A stretch of 64,000 bases of DNA from Rhizophlyctis rosea (Eukaryota; Chytridiomycota; Chytridiomycetes; Rhizophlyctidales; Rhizophlyctidaceae), in assembly GCA_027596075.1 (NCBI GenBank), contig JADGJC010000046.1:116403-180402 (forward strand), given 5' to 3'. Positions 54,015 through 64,000 of this stretch are shown here, in pieces. The first letter of the stretch is position 1; every line of letters starts with the position of its first letter. The notes under the pieces are model-generated. The model did no database searches, had not been told where the DNA came from, and saw only the letters and a list, made by a program, of their open reading frames with translations. Both the position numbers and the translations under genes were made by a program.

Positions 54015-55004
54015 TCACACATTTTGCCTCAGAGGACCGAGCTTTTCGTTGTCGGGCTCGAATGTTGATCGCGGCTTTTCGAACATCCAGTCGGTGTCGG
54101 GGATGAGTTTGACGATTTCGTCGAGGTCGGCTTGTATGGATTGGAGGCGGGCTGGTGAGGAGGTGTTCATAATATTGGTAAGGTTGGGAAAGAAGTGCAA
54201 ATGGAGGAAGTTTGGGGAACGGGCATTGTTTGTTTACCTCGCTTTGTGTCTTCCAGTAATGATTCGTGGGATTTGATGGGTTTTTGTTTGCCTTTTTGGG
54301 GGCTTCCTATTTTGTTGGGAGACGACGGGAATTATTAGGTGTTCGTTTGACGATGGTTTTTGTGCCTCTTCCCCTTCCTCCGTCGAGAATATCAAATTTA
54401 TGGGTTTGGGAGTGTCCACACCGAACCCTCCCAAGAGGTCAATGCGTTTCAAATATCTCGTCTTCCGCCCTCTCTTTGCCCAGACACCGCCGTCTTGATC
54501 ATCCAGCGCCTCCTCCATCGGTTTCTGCGCACCGAGACTTGGCATCGAGCGACACTGATGCGCATTCCCATCCAGTCCGATGTCCCAACATAAGCGCTGA
54601 TGCTTTCGCCAGCAAGTTCATCCTGGGGGACTCTCATCTCCGCCCCTAGCAACAATGTCCGTACAAGGCACCTTTGGCTGTGTGCTTTGCCAACCAGGCG
54701 AAGCGTTCCGCACAAGTGTGAGCAGGAACAACGTACCGAACTCGACGGATGGAAGGGCGCCTTCGACTGGAGCTGGGCGGATGGCGGACCAGCTGTAGTG
54801 GGTTGAGGAGAAGATGTTGGAGTCGTCTGGTGTTGTTTGGTAGAGGGAGTACATGAAGGAGGACATCTTGCGTTTAGGTGTGGGTTCGTGGGTTTGGGAA
54901 AGTTGGGAAGAAGATTGTGTGGGAAGGTTTGGGAGAATGGCTGGTTTAGGAGGAGGACGGTGGGAGACTGCGGAATCCAGATTTATTGGTTTTGAATTTG
55001 TCAT
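54015..55004 (-). CDS. unrecognised protein, intron structure incomplete
   Basis: Exon 1 is 55004-54737 (MTNSKPINLDSAVSHRPPPK ... SSFMYSLYQTTPDDSNIFSS, THYSWSAIRPAPVEGALPSV). It is joined by GTACGT...TTGCTAG to GAEMRVPQDELAGESISAYV, GTSDWMGMRI. A further block in another frame (GAQKPMEEALDDQDGGVWAK, RGRKTRYLKRIDLLGGFGVD) and a C-terminal one (RLQSIQADLDEIVKLIPDTD, WMFEKPRSTFEPDN, stop at 54015) look coding and are in the right order, but I could not place the two joins. Either short introns were missed or the gene is damaged. No family recognised. Confidence 0.4.
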
Positions 55005-55787
55005 GTGATCGCTTACAGACGCGGTTCAATTTGATTACGTTGGCAAGGTGCTGCACAATTGTTCAATGACCCACAAAACCCTTCTCCACCAACCTGAAGA
55101 AAAAGACCGTCCCCATCACAGAACCCTTTGCTCGTACAGGCTTGCACTGCTTTGCATTTAGCAAACTTCAGCAATACCGAAAACCTCACGTCCAGCACTG
55201 CGATTCATCACGATGCACCCGAGAACTAATCCTCCGTAACATCCACCTCTCCAACCCTCTCACCCGCACGTTCCGCCGCACCGTCATGATTTTGCTCCCT
55301 CACAACGAGCCAAGACCCAGTAACCTCAAAAAACCGGATTCCACATCCAACATCTTGGCGGCTGTTGAAAATGACTTGGCCGCAATGGGGATACACCGAC
55401 ACGTGTGAGTTTGGTGGGTCGTGGACTTCACGGCGAAATCGAACCTACAGGACCATCATTCCATACATCATCCGACTCCCCCATACCATTGCCCGAGGTA
55501 AAAGAACATCCAAACCGCAGCCAGCGGAGCACCTCCAAACAAGCCATGATGGAAACCTGTTATGACGCTTACTGTGAACGATGAAACTGTTGCAACATGG
55601 TCACTGCGAGGGAGTGGTAAGGCATTTGAAAACGGTAACACATTTTGACGTCACAGGTTGCTAGCTAGGTACAATACTTACAGCTGATGACCGTTTACTG
55701 GTTATGCGTGCAGCTCCTGTGAAGGTGTATCCAGACGTTGAATTGACCACTTGTGGAGGCAATTATTCGAACCTCATGATATCATTC
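55005..55787. other. intergenic, only a weak plus-strand frame
   Basis: An 88-codon plus frame (55142-55408) begins MHCFAFSKLQQYRKPHVQHC and shows no domain. Nothing else seen. Confidence 0.4.
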
Positions 55788-57283
55788 AATGGTAAGAGTG
55801 ATACACCCCTTTGCTCCTGATGGTATTATAGTTATTATCAAAGAGCGTGAATATGGTGCCGAGGATGAATATACTAAACTTACGCATAGTGGGGCTTGCT
55901 ATCGGCACCAATGCACCTGTCCGGTCACCCTTTGATGATGGTAAATCAGGTTTCATCTCAGAGCCCAGCCATCCCTTCACCTTGTCAACACATTTCAGGA
56001 ACATGGATTGACAGAGGGTCAGGTCCCAACCAGTGAGACCGGAACGGAAGCCAACGGGTCCTTTCTCAGCGTAGATTTGGACATCACCAAAAGGCGTAAT
56101 GAGGTACGTGGCCATCGGAAAACTGGAATTTCCGACTGTTCAGCAGCAGGGCTGGTCCTGATATTCTTGACCTGGAACAGTTGAAACTTGAAGGATCTAC
56201 ATGTCAACGATTCACATCATGCAAGTCCTCCTTGCCAAGATTGAGCACAAGGTGAGCATGGTCGACCTTTTTGATGGCGACCGACAAACTTGATGAGGTC
56301 ACCAAGAGCTTGACGGAACACTGCCACAAATTTGCACACCTTTCGGCACACACCCTGAAAGGTGTCCGCCACTTCGAGAGCCAAGTCAGAGGCATGGGAA
56401 GGGAGCTTGACACGACAACCCCAGCCAGTGAGATTAATTCATCATTTGGATCAAAACTGCTGACAAGTCCTTCGGGCCACATCCTATCCGAAATGCGATC
56501 ACATCGTTGGTCGTTTGCTTGATATCAGGAATGTCCATCTTACATTATTCCTAGCACATAGATGGCAGTGGCATGACCGTCACACCACTGCTGTGCTCAA
56601 CCTGACCCACCGGCACCGGTGTCCTGGGATCCGCTATCTCTTCTTGAAGCTACCACGTCGGCCTTCCGCAAACCAGAGCAGGTCAAAATAAACTTTGTGT
56701 CGACGACTTGTTGAAAAAGGTCCAACCATATTCTAAAGGAATACAGGATGACGATAGCCTTTTTGCCTTGGATTGCTACCTCTAGCAGCTGGTGCAGACA
56801 TTGGGCGATGACGTTCGCGCCTTACGCCCACAGTACGGCGGCCACGGAGAGCGGTGGAAATGCTGAACGGGGTGTCATTAAAAGGCGAACTTCTGGAGAT
56901 GACTTGACCGTTGATTGATGCTGGTGCGGTGGGGCAGTCTGCCGCCTCTTTTGTGGTGTAATCGGTACGGAGGAGGCCATATTTCAACTTTCCACCGCGC
57001 TCGCTAACAGCACGGGGTGTGCATGTAGATGTAGCACTGTTTGTAGTCGATGAAAAGGCGGATATCAAAGATGGGAGCTAACAGGTTTTGAAGGCTTTGC
57101 TTTGCATAACGGATAGTCGGAATACTTGGTGGAAGAAGAAGTATGAAAGGCCTTTTTATTCAGTTTGTCGGTTGGGTCCGATGGATATGGTAAAGTACTT
57201 GATATCATAAGGGATGAACTCCGCAAAGCATTAGAAAAGCACTGCGGCCCTTGAACGTGTATCCTGCGCAATAAAGCTGACAC
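55788..57283 (-). pseudogene. unresolved coding remnants
   Basis: The last part is exon-like: MATYLITPFGDVQIYAEKGP, VGFRSGLTGWDLTLCQSMFL, KCVDKVKGWLGSEMKPDLPS, then GTAAGT...CATCAG and RAKGCITLTIE with TGA at 55788. Further upstream, amphipathic stretches (SHASDLALEVADTFQGVC, RKVCKFVAVFRQALGDLIKF) and RYAKQSLQNLLAPIFDIRLF, IDYKQCYIYMHTPCC occur in different frames. I could not assemble a continuous gene. It may be a decayed multi-exon gene. Confidence 0.35.
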
Positions 57284-57676
57284 TCCCTGCGGTGGTCCTC
57301 ATCGCACCCAGTACTTGATCTCTCCACCGTGGGCGAACAACATCGGCAATACTTGAAGCCTCGCGACTCAGTCCGGGTTCGCATTCCGCTTTGTCGCTAC
57401 ACTTGGGTCAGAGCGGTGACAAGGTTGTATGGTGCTGGAGTTGATGATTGGTCGTCGGTTCCATTACCGAATTCCTCATCCCCCGTTTGAAACGATGTCG
57501 GCTGCTAATTCCTTTTCTCACCCTTCTTCATGCTGCTATCTTTCCGATTTCTCTATGCCCCTACAGCATCAGAAGTTGAAGCCTACAGTGAGCATTGAGA
57601 TGCCTGGATGCACAAGATTGTACACATTATATACACTCCCTTTGCAATAATCTTACGCCCAATCCTACAAAACTAC
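57284..57676. other. intergenic, nothing recognised
   Basis: 3' flank of the BTB gene and sequence beyond it. Short ORFs only. Confidence 0.5.
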
Positions 57677-58795
57677 CTAAGCATACATATCAGCAATGAT
57701 ACCCAACCCATTCTCCTCCAACCCCTCCAAAAACTCCTTCTGCGTCGTAAACTTCTCCCAATTACATTTCAGGTAAGCGTTAACCCTATCAGCAAGCACC
57801 GAACAAACGCCCTTATACTTGTTCGCATGTATCGCGATGGTCATTGCTGTAGAGAGGTTGAAGTCTTTCTCCAAGATAACATTTGCAACAACAAGATGCA
57901 AGTCCTCCACTTGAAAATAGTCAGCGGCTTGCAGGAGGTCCAGGCGTGCAGGGAGATCGGGTGGGGTATAAGTGTGGAGGTTGTTACTGTAGAGGAATTC
58001 GAGGAGGGATTTGATGGTTTCGAGGGAGAATTCTTTGATTTCGATTGGGCGGCGTGTGGGGTTTTGGACGGAGGGTGGGGATGTCGTGGTTGTGAGTGAG
58101 GACATTCCGCTGGAGAAGAGGGATTTGAAGTAGGGGCTGCGGCATGTGAGTACGAGGCTGTGAGCGGGGAGGGGGTCGTGGGCGTCATTGTTGTCGTCGT
58201 CGGAGTCGTTTGACACCAGGATATCAACGTCCGCCAAAGACTCGTCCAGAAAGTAATCTGCGAAGGGTGGTCGGGTGAATGACGAGGGTCGCATGTACGA
58301 TGTGGGGAGTCTTTCGCGAAGGTCCACTTTTAAAGTCAATGATCCGTCGGGGCTGAAATACGTTTCGAGTTCTTCTTTGGACGCGATGTTCTTGAAACCC
58401 CAGTCTTCATTGCCATCGTCAGCCAATTCGACTTCTGTGGCGCCCGTCTTTTGCAAGTTGAGTGTTTTGTCTGTTGGGTGCACTACGGATACTTCTATCT
58501 TTTCAAGTACGCGGGACCAATTTTCTTCCTCTTCCTGTACCGCGCAGAAGGCTGACATACAGGGGGCGCCCACAATGTCTTCCCTACAATCTAGCATAAC
58601 AAGCAACTCCCAACGTGTACAGCACGCTCCGAATGGCGCTGACTGTATTGTCACACGCTCTTTCTTATCCTGCGCACGTTTGAAAGCCTGACGTACTCCG
58701 TAGAAAGTGTAATCGAAGGTGTATCCTACGGATGTTTTACGCAAGGGTGGGAACTTTTCTACCTCACTGACTGGGTTGCTTGTTCCGTCTGTCAT
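57677..58795 (-). CDS. MATH-BTB/POZ adaptor protein
   Basis: 372 aa, intronless, ATG at 58795. Residues ~10-165 resemble a MATH/TRAF-like beta domain (YTFDYTFYGVRQAF, CCTRWELLVMLDCRED, then GSLTLKVDLRERLPTSY), although weakly. The BTB/POZ domain at ~180-310 is clear: DYFLDESLADVDILV, an inserted acidic loop (NDSDDDNNDAHD), LPAHSLVLTCRSPYFKSLFS, IEIKEFSLETIKSLLEFLYS, LQAADYFQVEDLHLVVANVI. A BACK-like helical end follows (FNLSTAMTIAIHANKYKG to the C-terminus). MATH-BTB proteins bind Cul3 through the BTB domain and substrates through MATH, acting as ubiquitin-ligase receptors (SPOP-like). The MATH call is the less certain half. Confidence 0.85.
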   Translation of the reverse strand: MTDGTSNPVSEVEKFPPLRKTSVGYTFDYTFYGVRQAFKRAQDKKERVTIQSAPFGACCTRWELLVMLDCREDIVGAPCMSAFCAVQEEEENWSRVLEKIEVSVVHPTDKTLNLQKTGATEVELADDGNEDWGFKNIASKEELETYFSPDGSLTLKVDLRERLPTSYMRPSSFTRPPFADYFLDESLADVDILVSNDSDDDNNDAHDPLPAHSLVLTCRSPYFKSLFSSGMSSLTTTTSPPSVQNPTRRPIEIKEFSLETIKSLLEFLYSNNLHTYTPPDLPARLDLLQAADYFQVEDLHLVVANVILEKDFNLSTAMTIAIHANKYKGVCSVLADRVNAYLKCNWEKFTTQKEFLEGLEENGLGIIADMYA

Positions 58796-59570
58796 GTTTA
58801 AGCAAGCTTATGGAGAAGTTCAGTATATTATGAGCCAGAAGCGCTTAGGCAGTTCTTGACTTTGCTGCTGAATAGGGGAAGGCCGAAGTGTGCGCGAAGG
58901 CAGTGCCACGACTATTTGTTTCAGATTGCGTGGGAAAACCGTCAAAACTGCAGGGTCAGAGGTAGGTGGGTAAACAGGCCCACCATTTGTTGGCTGAATC
59001 CTGGGGCTCACATGTGATATGGGGCTCACATGGGGCATGGGGCTCACATGGGGCTCACATGGGGCATGGGGCTCACATGGGGCCGGATTGCGATGCAAAT
59101 ATGCTGCTTACTAATCACTCGCCCGTGCCACATCTCTCATCGCCACCATACCATTTTCACGTGTTCCTTCTTGCTGACATTGATGAGATGGAACCAAAAA
59201 CGCGGTTGTGTGTTACACATCCCCAGCCTGTGGGTGGGGTTACTACTATTGGCCCGGGCCAGAATGCCGATTGATGGTCAATTGCGTGCTCTCACCCAAA
59301 GGACAAAAAAATTTCAAATAAGGACCCCGAATTTACTACTGTAGACTGTATGAGGTGTGTTACCAACCACACATAGCTAGACTTGTTGTATTAGATATAT
59401 ACATACCGAGTCATACACGGGCGCACACCGAAAGGACTTGTACAAAAACGACACACCCTTCCTTCCCATTCCCACACTTCAGAATCCTTTTGAACCCTGC
59501 AACTACATCGCCGTTAGGCCAAACAGATACAGTAAATTTACCCGCACTTTCCCACCACCTCACTGCAACT
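58796..59570. other. intergenic between divergent genes
   Basis: Holds the promoters of the BTB gene (-) and the phosphoglycerate dehydrogenase gene (+), plus the short tandem repeat at 59003-59083. C/T-rich sequence precedes the plus-strand start. Confidence 0.5.
59003..59083 (+). repeat. short tandem repeat GGGGCTCACATG
   Basis: Five copies of GGGGCTCACATG, alternating with GGGCAT or GTGATAT spacers. Confidence 0.9.
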
Positions 59571-61382
59571 ATGACCTCCCCACCAAAACCCGAGCGTCGC
59601 AACACCCAAAAGCCTTTGAAGCCGTTCGCGACCGGCGATATTAAGGTCCTACTGTTGGAAGGTGGGTGTTCGCAATGAAGTCAACCCTTTCGCCATATGG
59701 TGTTTACTGACTTCACACTTCTTTCCAGGTCTCAACAAGACCGGTGTCGACATCTTGACGAAGGCCGGTTACCAGGTTCGTCGTTCTTGCATACTCCATA
59801 CAAAACCCCTTGCACCCTGTCATGACAACCCGCTTTGTTTACTTGCAGGTCGAGTCTCACCCCAAAGCCCTTTCCCCCGAAGTCTTGAAGGAAAAGATCA
59901 AGGATGTTCACGCTATCGGTATTCGGTAAGAACGTCGCTGAATCATGCTATCAGATAGGTGTGTGAGTCGAAGCTAACAACACGCTGGCTACCAGGTCGA
60001 AGACAAAGTTGACTGCTGACATCCTCAAGGAAGCCAAGAACCTCCTTGTCATTGGATGCTTCTGTATCGGAACAAATCAGGTCGATCTTGAGTACGCAGC
60101 AACACATGGTGTAAGTGGTTTCATTTGTTGATGTGTGTTCGGTGTTTTCTTGTTCATGAAGTTAACAGCGTTTGTTACTGGGGTAAACAGATCGCAGTCT
60201 TCAACTCTCCCTTCAGCAACTCTCGCTCCGTCGGTATGTACAAAACTATGACTACCACATTTGGTCAAATTCTCAACGGTACTAACCAAAAAACTCTGCA
60301 CAGCCGAACTCGTCATCGCCGAAATTGTCGCTCTCTCCCGCCAACTCGGCGACCGCAACAACGAACTCCACAAAGGCTACTGGAACAAAACCTCCACAGG
60401 CTGCCGCGAAATCCGTGGCAAAACCATTGGTATCGTCGGCTACGGCCACATCGGCTCTCAACTCTCCGTCCTCGCCGACGCCATGGGCATGCGCGTCCTC
60501 TTCTACGACACTCTCCAACTCATGCCCCTCGGTACCGCCCAACCCGTCGCATCCCTAGACGACCTCCTCGCCTCCGCGGACTTTATCACCCTCCACGTCC
60601 CCGAAACCGCGGAAACCAAAAACATGATCGGAGAAAGAGAGTTGAGCGTCATGAAGAAGGGCTCGTACCTCATCAACGCCTCCCGCGGCACAGTCGTCGA
60701 CATCCCCGCCCTCGCCGCATCCCTCAAATCCGGCCACCTAGCCGGCGCCGCCGTCGACGTCTTCCCTGTCGAACCCTACGCCAACGGCCCCTCCTTCGAA
60801 TCCGAACTCGTCGGATGCCCCAACACCATCCTCACCCCCCACATCGGTGGCTCAACCGAAGAAGCCCAATCCTCCATCGGTGTTGAAGTCGGATCCGCGC
60901 TCGTTCGTTACATCAACAACGGCACCACGCTTGCGGCTGTCAACTTCCCGGAATGCGATGTGCGTTTGCCCGGTGCGGACCAGAAGACTGTGAGGGTTTT
61001 GAACGTGCACCAGAACGTTCCTGGGGTGTTGAAGCAGATCAACAAGGTTCTTTCGGAGTTCAATATTGAGAAGCAGATTTGCGATTCGAAGGAGAACATT
61101 GCGTACATGATGGCGGATTTGAATGTGGAGAGTGATAATGATCTGATTAAGATTAATGAGTTGATTTCTTCTATGCCTGGTGAGTTTCTTGCTCCTGAAT
61201 GTGTTCTTTCTCGTAACTGGGAACGGGGGTGAGAGAGAAAGAAAACCGCAGCCGTTTGTTGGTGCTGAAGTTGGCGAATTGTGTTTGTCGTTTTGATTGG
61301 TCTTTTTCCTGCCGCTTCTTTACTAACATACCTCACTCCACTCCAAATTGCAGAGAACATCCGCACCCGTCTCTTGTACTGA
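59571..61382 (+). CDS. D-3-phosphoglycerate dehydrogenase (serine biosynthesis)
   Basis: Seven exons: 59571-59661, 59729-59775, 59849-59925, 59996-60110, 60191-60233, 60304-61179, 61354-61382; all in phase, 425 aa. It catalyses NAD-dependent oxidation of 3-phosphoglycerate to 3-phosphohydroxypyruvate, the first step of serine synthesis in the cytosol. Substrate domain: LLLEGLNKTGVDILTKAGYQ, IGIRSKTKLTADIL, VIGCFCIGTNQVDLEYAATH, GIAVFNSPFSNSRSVAELVI. NAD motif GIVGYGHIGSQ at ~167-177, then LINASRGTVVDIPAL and LAGAAVDVFPVEP. The catalytic His is in NTILTPHIGGSTEEAQ. A C-terminal ACT domain (VRVLNVHQNVPGVLKQINKV, LSEFNIEKQI) ends ENIRTRLLY and is expected to bind serine for feedback inhibition. 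The second intron has a GTTCGT donor. The length matches fungal Ser3/Ser33 minus their longer leader. Confidence 0.95.
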
Positions 61383-62057
61383 GCGGTATCCCAATCAATC
61401 ATATCATGCTTCCATTCTTCCGCATTGTAGACAATGATTTACACAGTTTAGTTTATTTTTCTTAGATTGTGCGAGGGTGTTGGGTGGGTAGGGCCGAATG
61501 ACTTGCTCGTTCGGGACTAGGTTCTATATCTCTGTTGGACGCCCCTTCCTTTTTTGTATTTACGATTTTATTCTTGTTCAAATTTGAACAGACTTTCACT
61601 TGCGAACGTACATATGGTCATTGTTAATGATGTTCTATCTGAATTGAATTAATTCTCGCGCGGGACTCACTGATAAAGAGAAGAGAAGAGTGCAATTCCG
61701 CATATCGAACATTCATATGGGAATTTGCGTGAAGAATATGGACTCCCACTATGGACTTCATGGGATGGACTTCATGGGATGGACTGCATGGGATGGATGA
61801 AATCCATTCCAACTGTGGCTTGCGATGTCCATCTGATGCCAATCCTGATGGAACCCGTGCCACCCGAAACTCGTCAATTCATCCCTTTCCCAACCAGTTC
61901 CCCACTCTCGTTCGCCATCTGCTCAACGATCTCGCAGAAGAACAAACCTCCAATAAACACTCTTTCAATAACGCCCTCACTGTGTGCAAACACACGAACG
62001 ACCAAACCACCACACTTCACAACCCTACGCAAAAAAAGCAACACTCATCCTCGCGCC
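61383..62057. other. intergenic
   Basis: AT-rich 3' flank of the dehydrogenase gene, a short tandem repeat (61751-61798), then C-rich sequence leading to the next start. Confidence 0.5.
61751..61798 (+). repeat. 15-bp tandem repeat ATGGACTTCATGGG
   Basis: Three copies of (GG)ATGGACTTCATGGG with one TTC-to-TGC change, 15-bp period. Confidence 0.85.
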
Positions 62058-64000
62058 ATGTCCTCCCCCGACACCCCAGACGCCGTACCCATACCGCCAG
62101 AACAACAGGACGAGCAAAACGGTACACCGTCATCCGCGGCAGCACCCTACCGCATCCCAAAACGCATCAAACTCGTCTGGGGCTCGCGCTTCATATGCAA
62201 TATCATGAGGCCACAGGATGTCATGACGGCTACGAGGCCGAGTTTGCAGATGGTTCCGTTGGAGATTAAGCAGAGGATTTTGTTGTTTTTGGAGCCTGCA
62301 GGTTAGTTTTGGGATTTTTGGTGAGGGAGGGGGAGTGTGGGTGGGTGGGCGGTTGGGGTAGGGTGAGTGGAATGGAGTGGCTGGTGTGGGTATGGGGAGT
62401 GGAGTTTGCAGAAGTGCACGGAGCGTACATTCTGCTTAGCGTGAACGTATCATCGTAAGAGAGTGTGAGCGATGCTGACATGAGTGCACGGGGACATACA
62501 GTATGATGGCAACATCAGCATGATACAGAGGCGTGAACGCAGCGCATGAGCTAGCGAAATGAAAGTCTCCACACATAGTAGACAGACACTAACAAGTCCA
62601 TCACAACAGACATGGCCATCCTCTCCAACCTCTCCCGCGAATGGTTCGCGATCACGCTCGACGACGGTTTCTGGAAAACCCTCTACGACAACGCCCCAAA
62701 ACCCACCACCACCACCACCAAACCCGCCTCAGGAAAGGACAAAGAACCCACCACCACCCTCGCATACACCCGCAACCCGCCCAGGCTACTGGCGCGCCCG
62801 CTACCTCACCGACATCGCCCAACTCTGCGTCTCCTGCCGCACAAAAACCACCCACACCTGCCCCCTCTCCCACGACCGCATCTGCCCACCCTGCCAAAAC
62901 CGCCTCCCAGCCTACAGCAAACTCTGCAAACAAACCGCACAACGCAAGTTCCTCCTAACACCCAAAGACCTCACACCTCTCCCTGTCGACAAGTCCGATG
63001 CGCCCCGACACAACTACTTGATGAAACACGTCCAAACCCTCAGTTTTGCCAAACACGGCGGGAACGCAGAAAAGCTTGAAGAAGCTCGGACGAGGGCTCG
63101 TATTGCGTCGACTAAACGTGAAAGTACGAAATTTGCTCACCGGGAGGAACGTCGCACACACCTCGAATCGGCGCTCAGGAAAGCGGGACTGGACGACCCG
63201 TACCCAAAGTTCTGCATGAGTTATGTTGCGAAGCAGTATATCAACGGTGTGAGCGGGTGGACGGTTGACATTGTCGTGCAGGCCACGATGATGGGGCATG
63301 TGTTGAAGGTCCATACGTGTTATGAGGAGTGTGTGTATGAGAAATGGGGAGGACGGCGGGTGCGGGGATGTGGGGAGATGTATTGGGATTGGGAAGAGAA
63401 GGAGTGTTGGAAGGGCGTTGGCGGGGAGGCGGACGGAAACGCTGAGGTGATGATGCCGCTGGAGGAAGGTGGCGGAAGCAGTAGTGGTAGTAGTAGTAGT
63501 ACCCGACCACCAGCTACGACCACCAGCACGACGACAAGGGAAATGGCGAACATGACGTTACCCGAGACCCCGCAAACGAAACAAGCGCTCACGCTCCTGA
63601 CTCAGGCCGAGAACGCGTACTTTGATCTTCCTGCAAGCGAGCAGACCGCGACTGTGTGTGGGTGTGGGAGGGTGTTGATCCGTGAGAGGGTTTTGGAGTT
63701 GTTTGAATTGCCGAAGAAGAAGCAGAAGGAGGAGGAGGCGGCTGCGGCAAGGGCGGCGGCGGCGGCGCTGGCGTTGGCGTTGGCGAAGAAACCGGTTCTG
63801 GCGAATGTGGAAGAGGGGTTTGAGGAGCGGTTCAGGAGGGTGAGGATGGAGAGGGAGGTTCTGGAGGAGATCAGGAGTGAGTTGGGCGGGACGGAGGGTG
63901 CGTTTGGTACGGTTGTTGGAGTTGATGGGGATGTGAGTGGGACGTTTGTGGTGGATGAGGGGGTGGGGAAAAGGGGGGCGGCTGTTGTGAGGGATGATGG
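62058..64000 (+). CDS. F-box protein with Cys-rich zinc-binding-like segment, 3' end beyond right edge
   Basis: Exon 1 is 62058-62301 (MSSPDTPDAVPIPPEQQDEQ; F-box LQMVPLEIKQRILLFLEPAD). The intron 62302-62609 (GTTAGT...AACAG) leads to MAILSNLSREWFAITLDD. The frame then changes before GYWRARYLTDIAQLCVSCRT, HTCPLSHDRICPPCQNRLPA, YSKLCKQTAQRKFLLTPKDL and stays open to the window end. Either a second intron (GTTTCT at 62665 to CCCAG at 62784) or a slip in the ACC-repeat stretch (62704-62760) explains it. Four Cys (CVSC...CPPC) suggest zinc binding. Later parts are charged and helical (KLEEARTRARIASTKRESTK), then Ser/Thr-rich, a second Cys pair (VCGCGRVLIRERVLELFEL), and an Ala/Glu-rich coiled segment. 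The presumed role is an SCF adaptor. Confidence 0.7.

Noticed and set aside
1..64000. CRISPR arrays, bacterial operons, ribosome binding sites, prophage or insertion sequences
   Set aside because: None seen; the introns, protein families and gene spacing are eukaryotic. No transposase or reverse transcriptase motifs were recognised either.

Overview
The window reads as nuclear DNA of a fungus. Genes are broken by many short GT-AG introns (about 46-110 nt, a few expanded to 300-660 nt), and recognisable proteins include glycogenin, a fungal-type 3-phosphoglycerate dehydrogenase, F-box/WD40 and BTB proteins and an RNF126-type ubiquitin ligase. Many low-complexity proteins, F-box families and an augmin-like subunit fit an early-diverging (chytrid-like) fungus better than a yeast. 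That placement is inference. Two runs of N (494-503 and 19990-19999) flanked by homopolymer-rich sequence mark scaffold gaps inside genes.

Layout. 1-1755 (-): Ser/Pro-rich protein running off the left edge. 4048-6559 (+): five-part glycogenin gene (four exons), primer of glycogen synthesis. 7460-9596 (-): a ten-exon multi-pass membrane protein that is nearly invisible to simple ORF searching. 10773-12284 (+): a divergent membrane protein with a Cys-rich loop. 12809-14212 (+): F-box/WD40 protein. 17124-20084 (+): Ser-rich protein with a membrane hairpin; its proposed first intron carries a GC-rich minisatellite.

20608-31832 (-): a tandem array of at least eight full or partial copies of one F-box/leucine-rich family. 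Most copies are damaged: a 1-nt frameshift, an in-frame TGA at a conserved Trp, a 28-bp tandem duplication, and large deletions. A frame-broken piece of poly(A)-binding protein (MLLE domain) lies inside the array. 32397-34235 (-): disordered, probably nuclear protein. 36215-38097 (+): RRM-like protein. 38686-39914 (-): unrecognised disordered/helical protein. 40305-42035 (-): a composite of broken CCT5 (chaperonin epsilon) and RFC1 (replication factor C large subunit) pieces.

43076-44966 (-): HAUS2-like augmin subunit preceded by a 15-bp minisatellite, divergent from a DUF1348 gene (45200-46055, +). 47533-49124 (+): RNF126/BCA2-like E3 ligase. 49125-53990: gene-poor, with a tRNA-like element, a diverged segmental duplication and a tandem array. 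54015-55004 (-): unrecognised protein. 55788-57283: unresolved coding remnants. 57677-58795 (-): MATH/BTB adaptor. 59571-61382 (+): 3-phosphoglycerate dehydrogenase (serine synthesis), seven exons. 62058-64000 (+): F-box protein with a Cys-rich segment, cut by the right edge.

There are no operons. The shared themes are ubiquitin-ligase adaptors (F-box, BTB, RING) and a strong signal of local duplication and decay between 20 and 42 kb.
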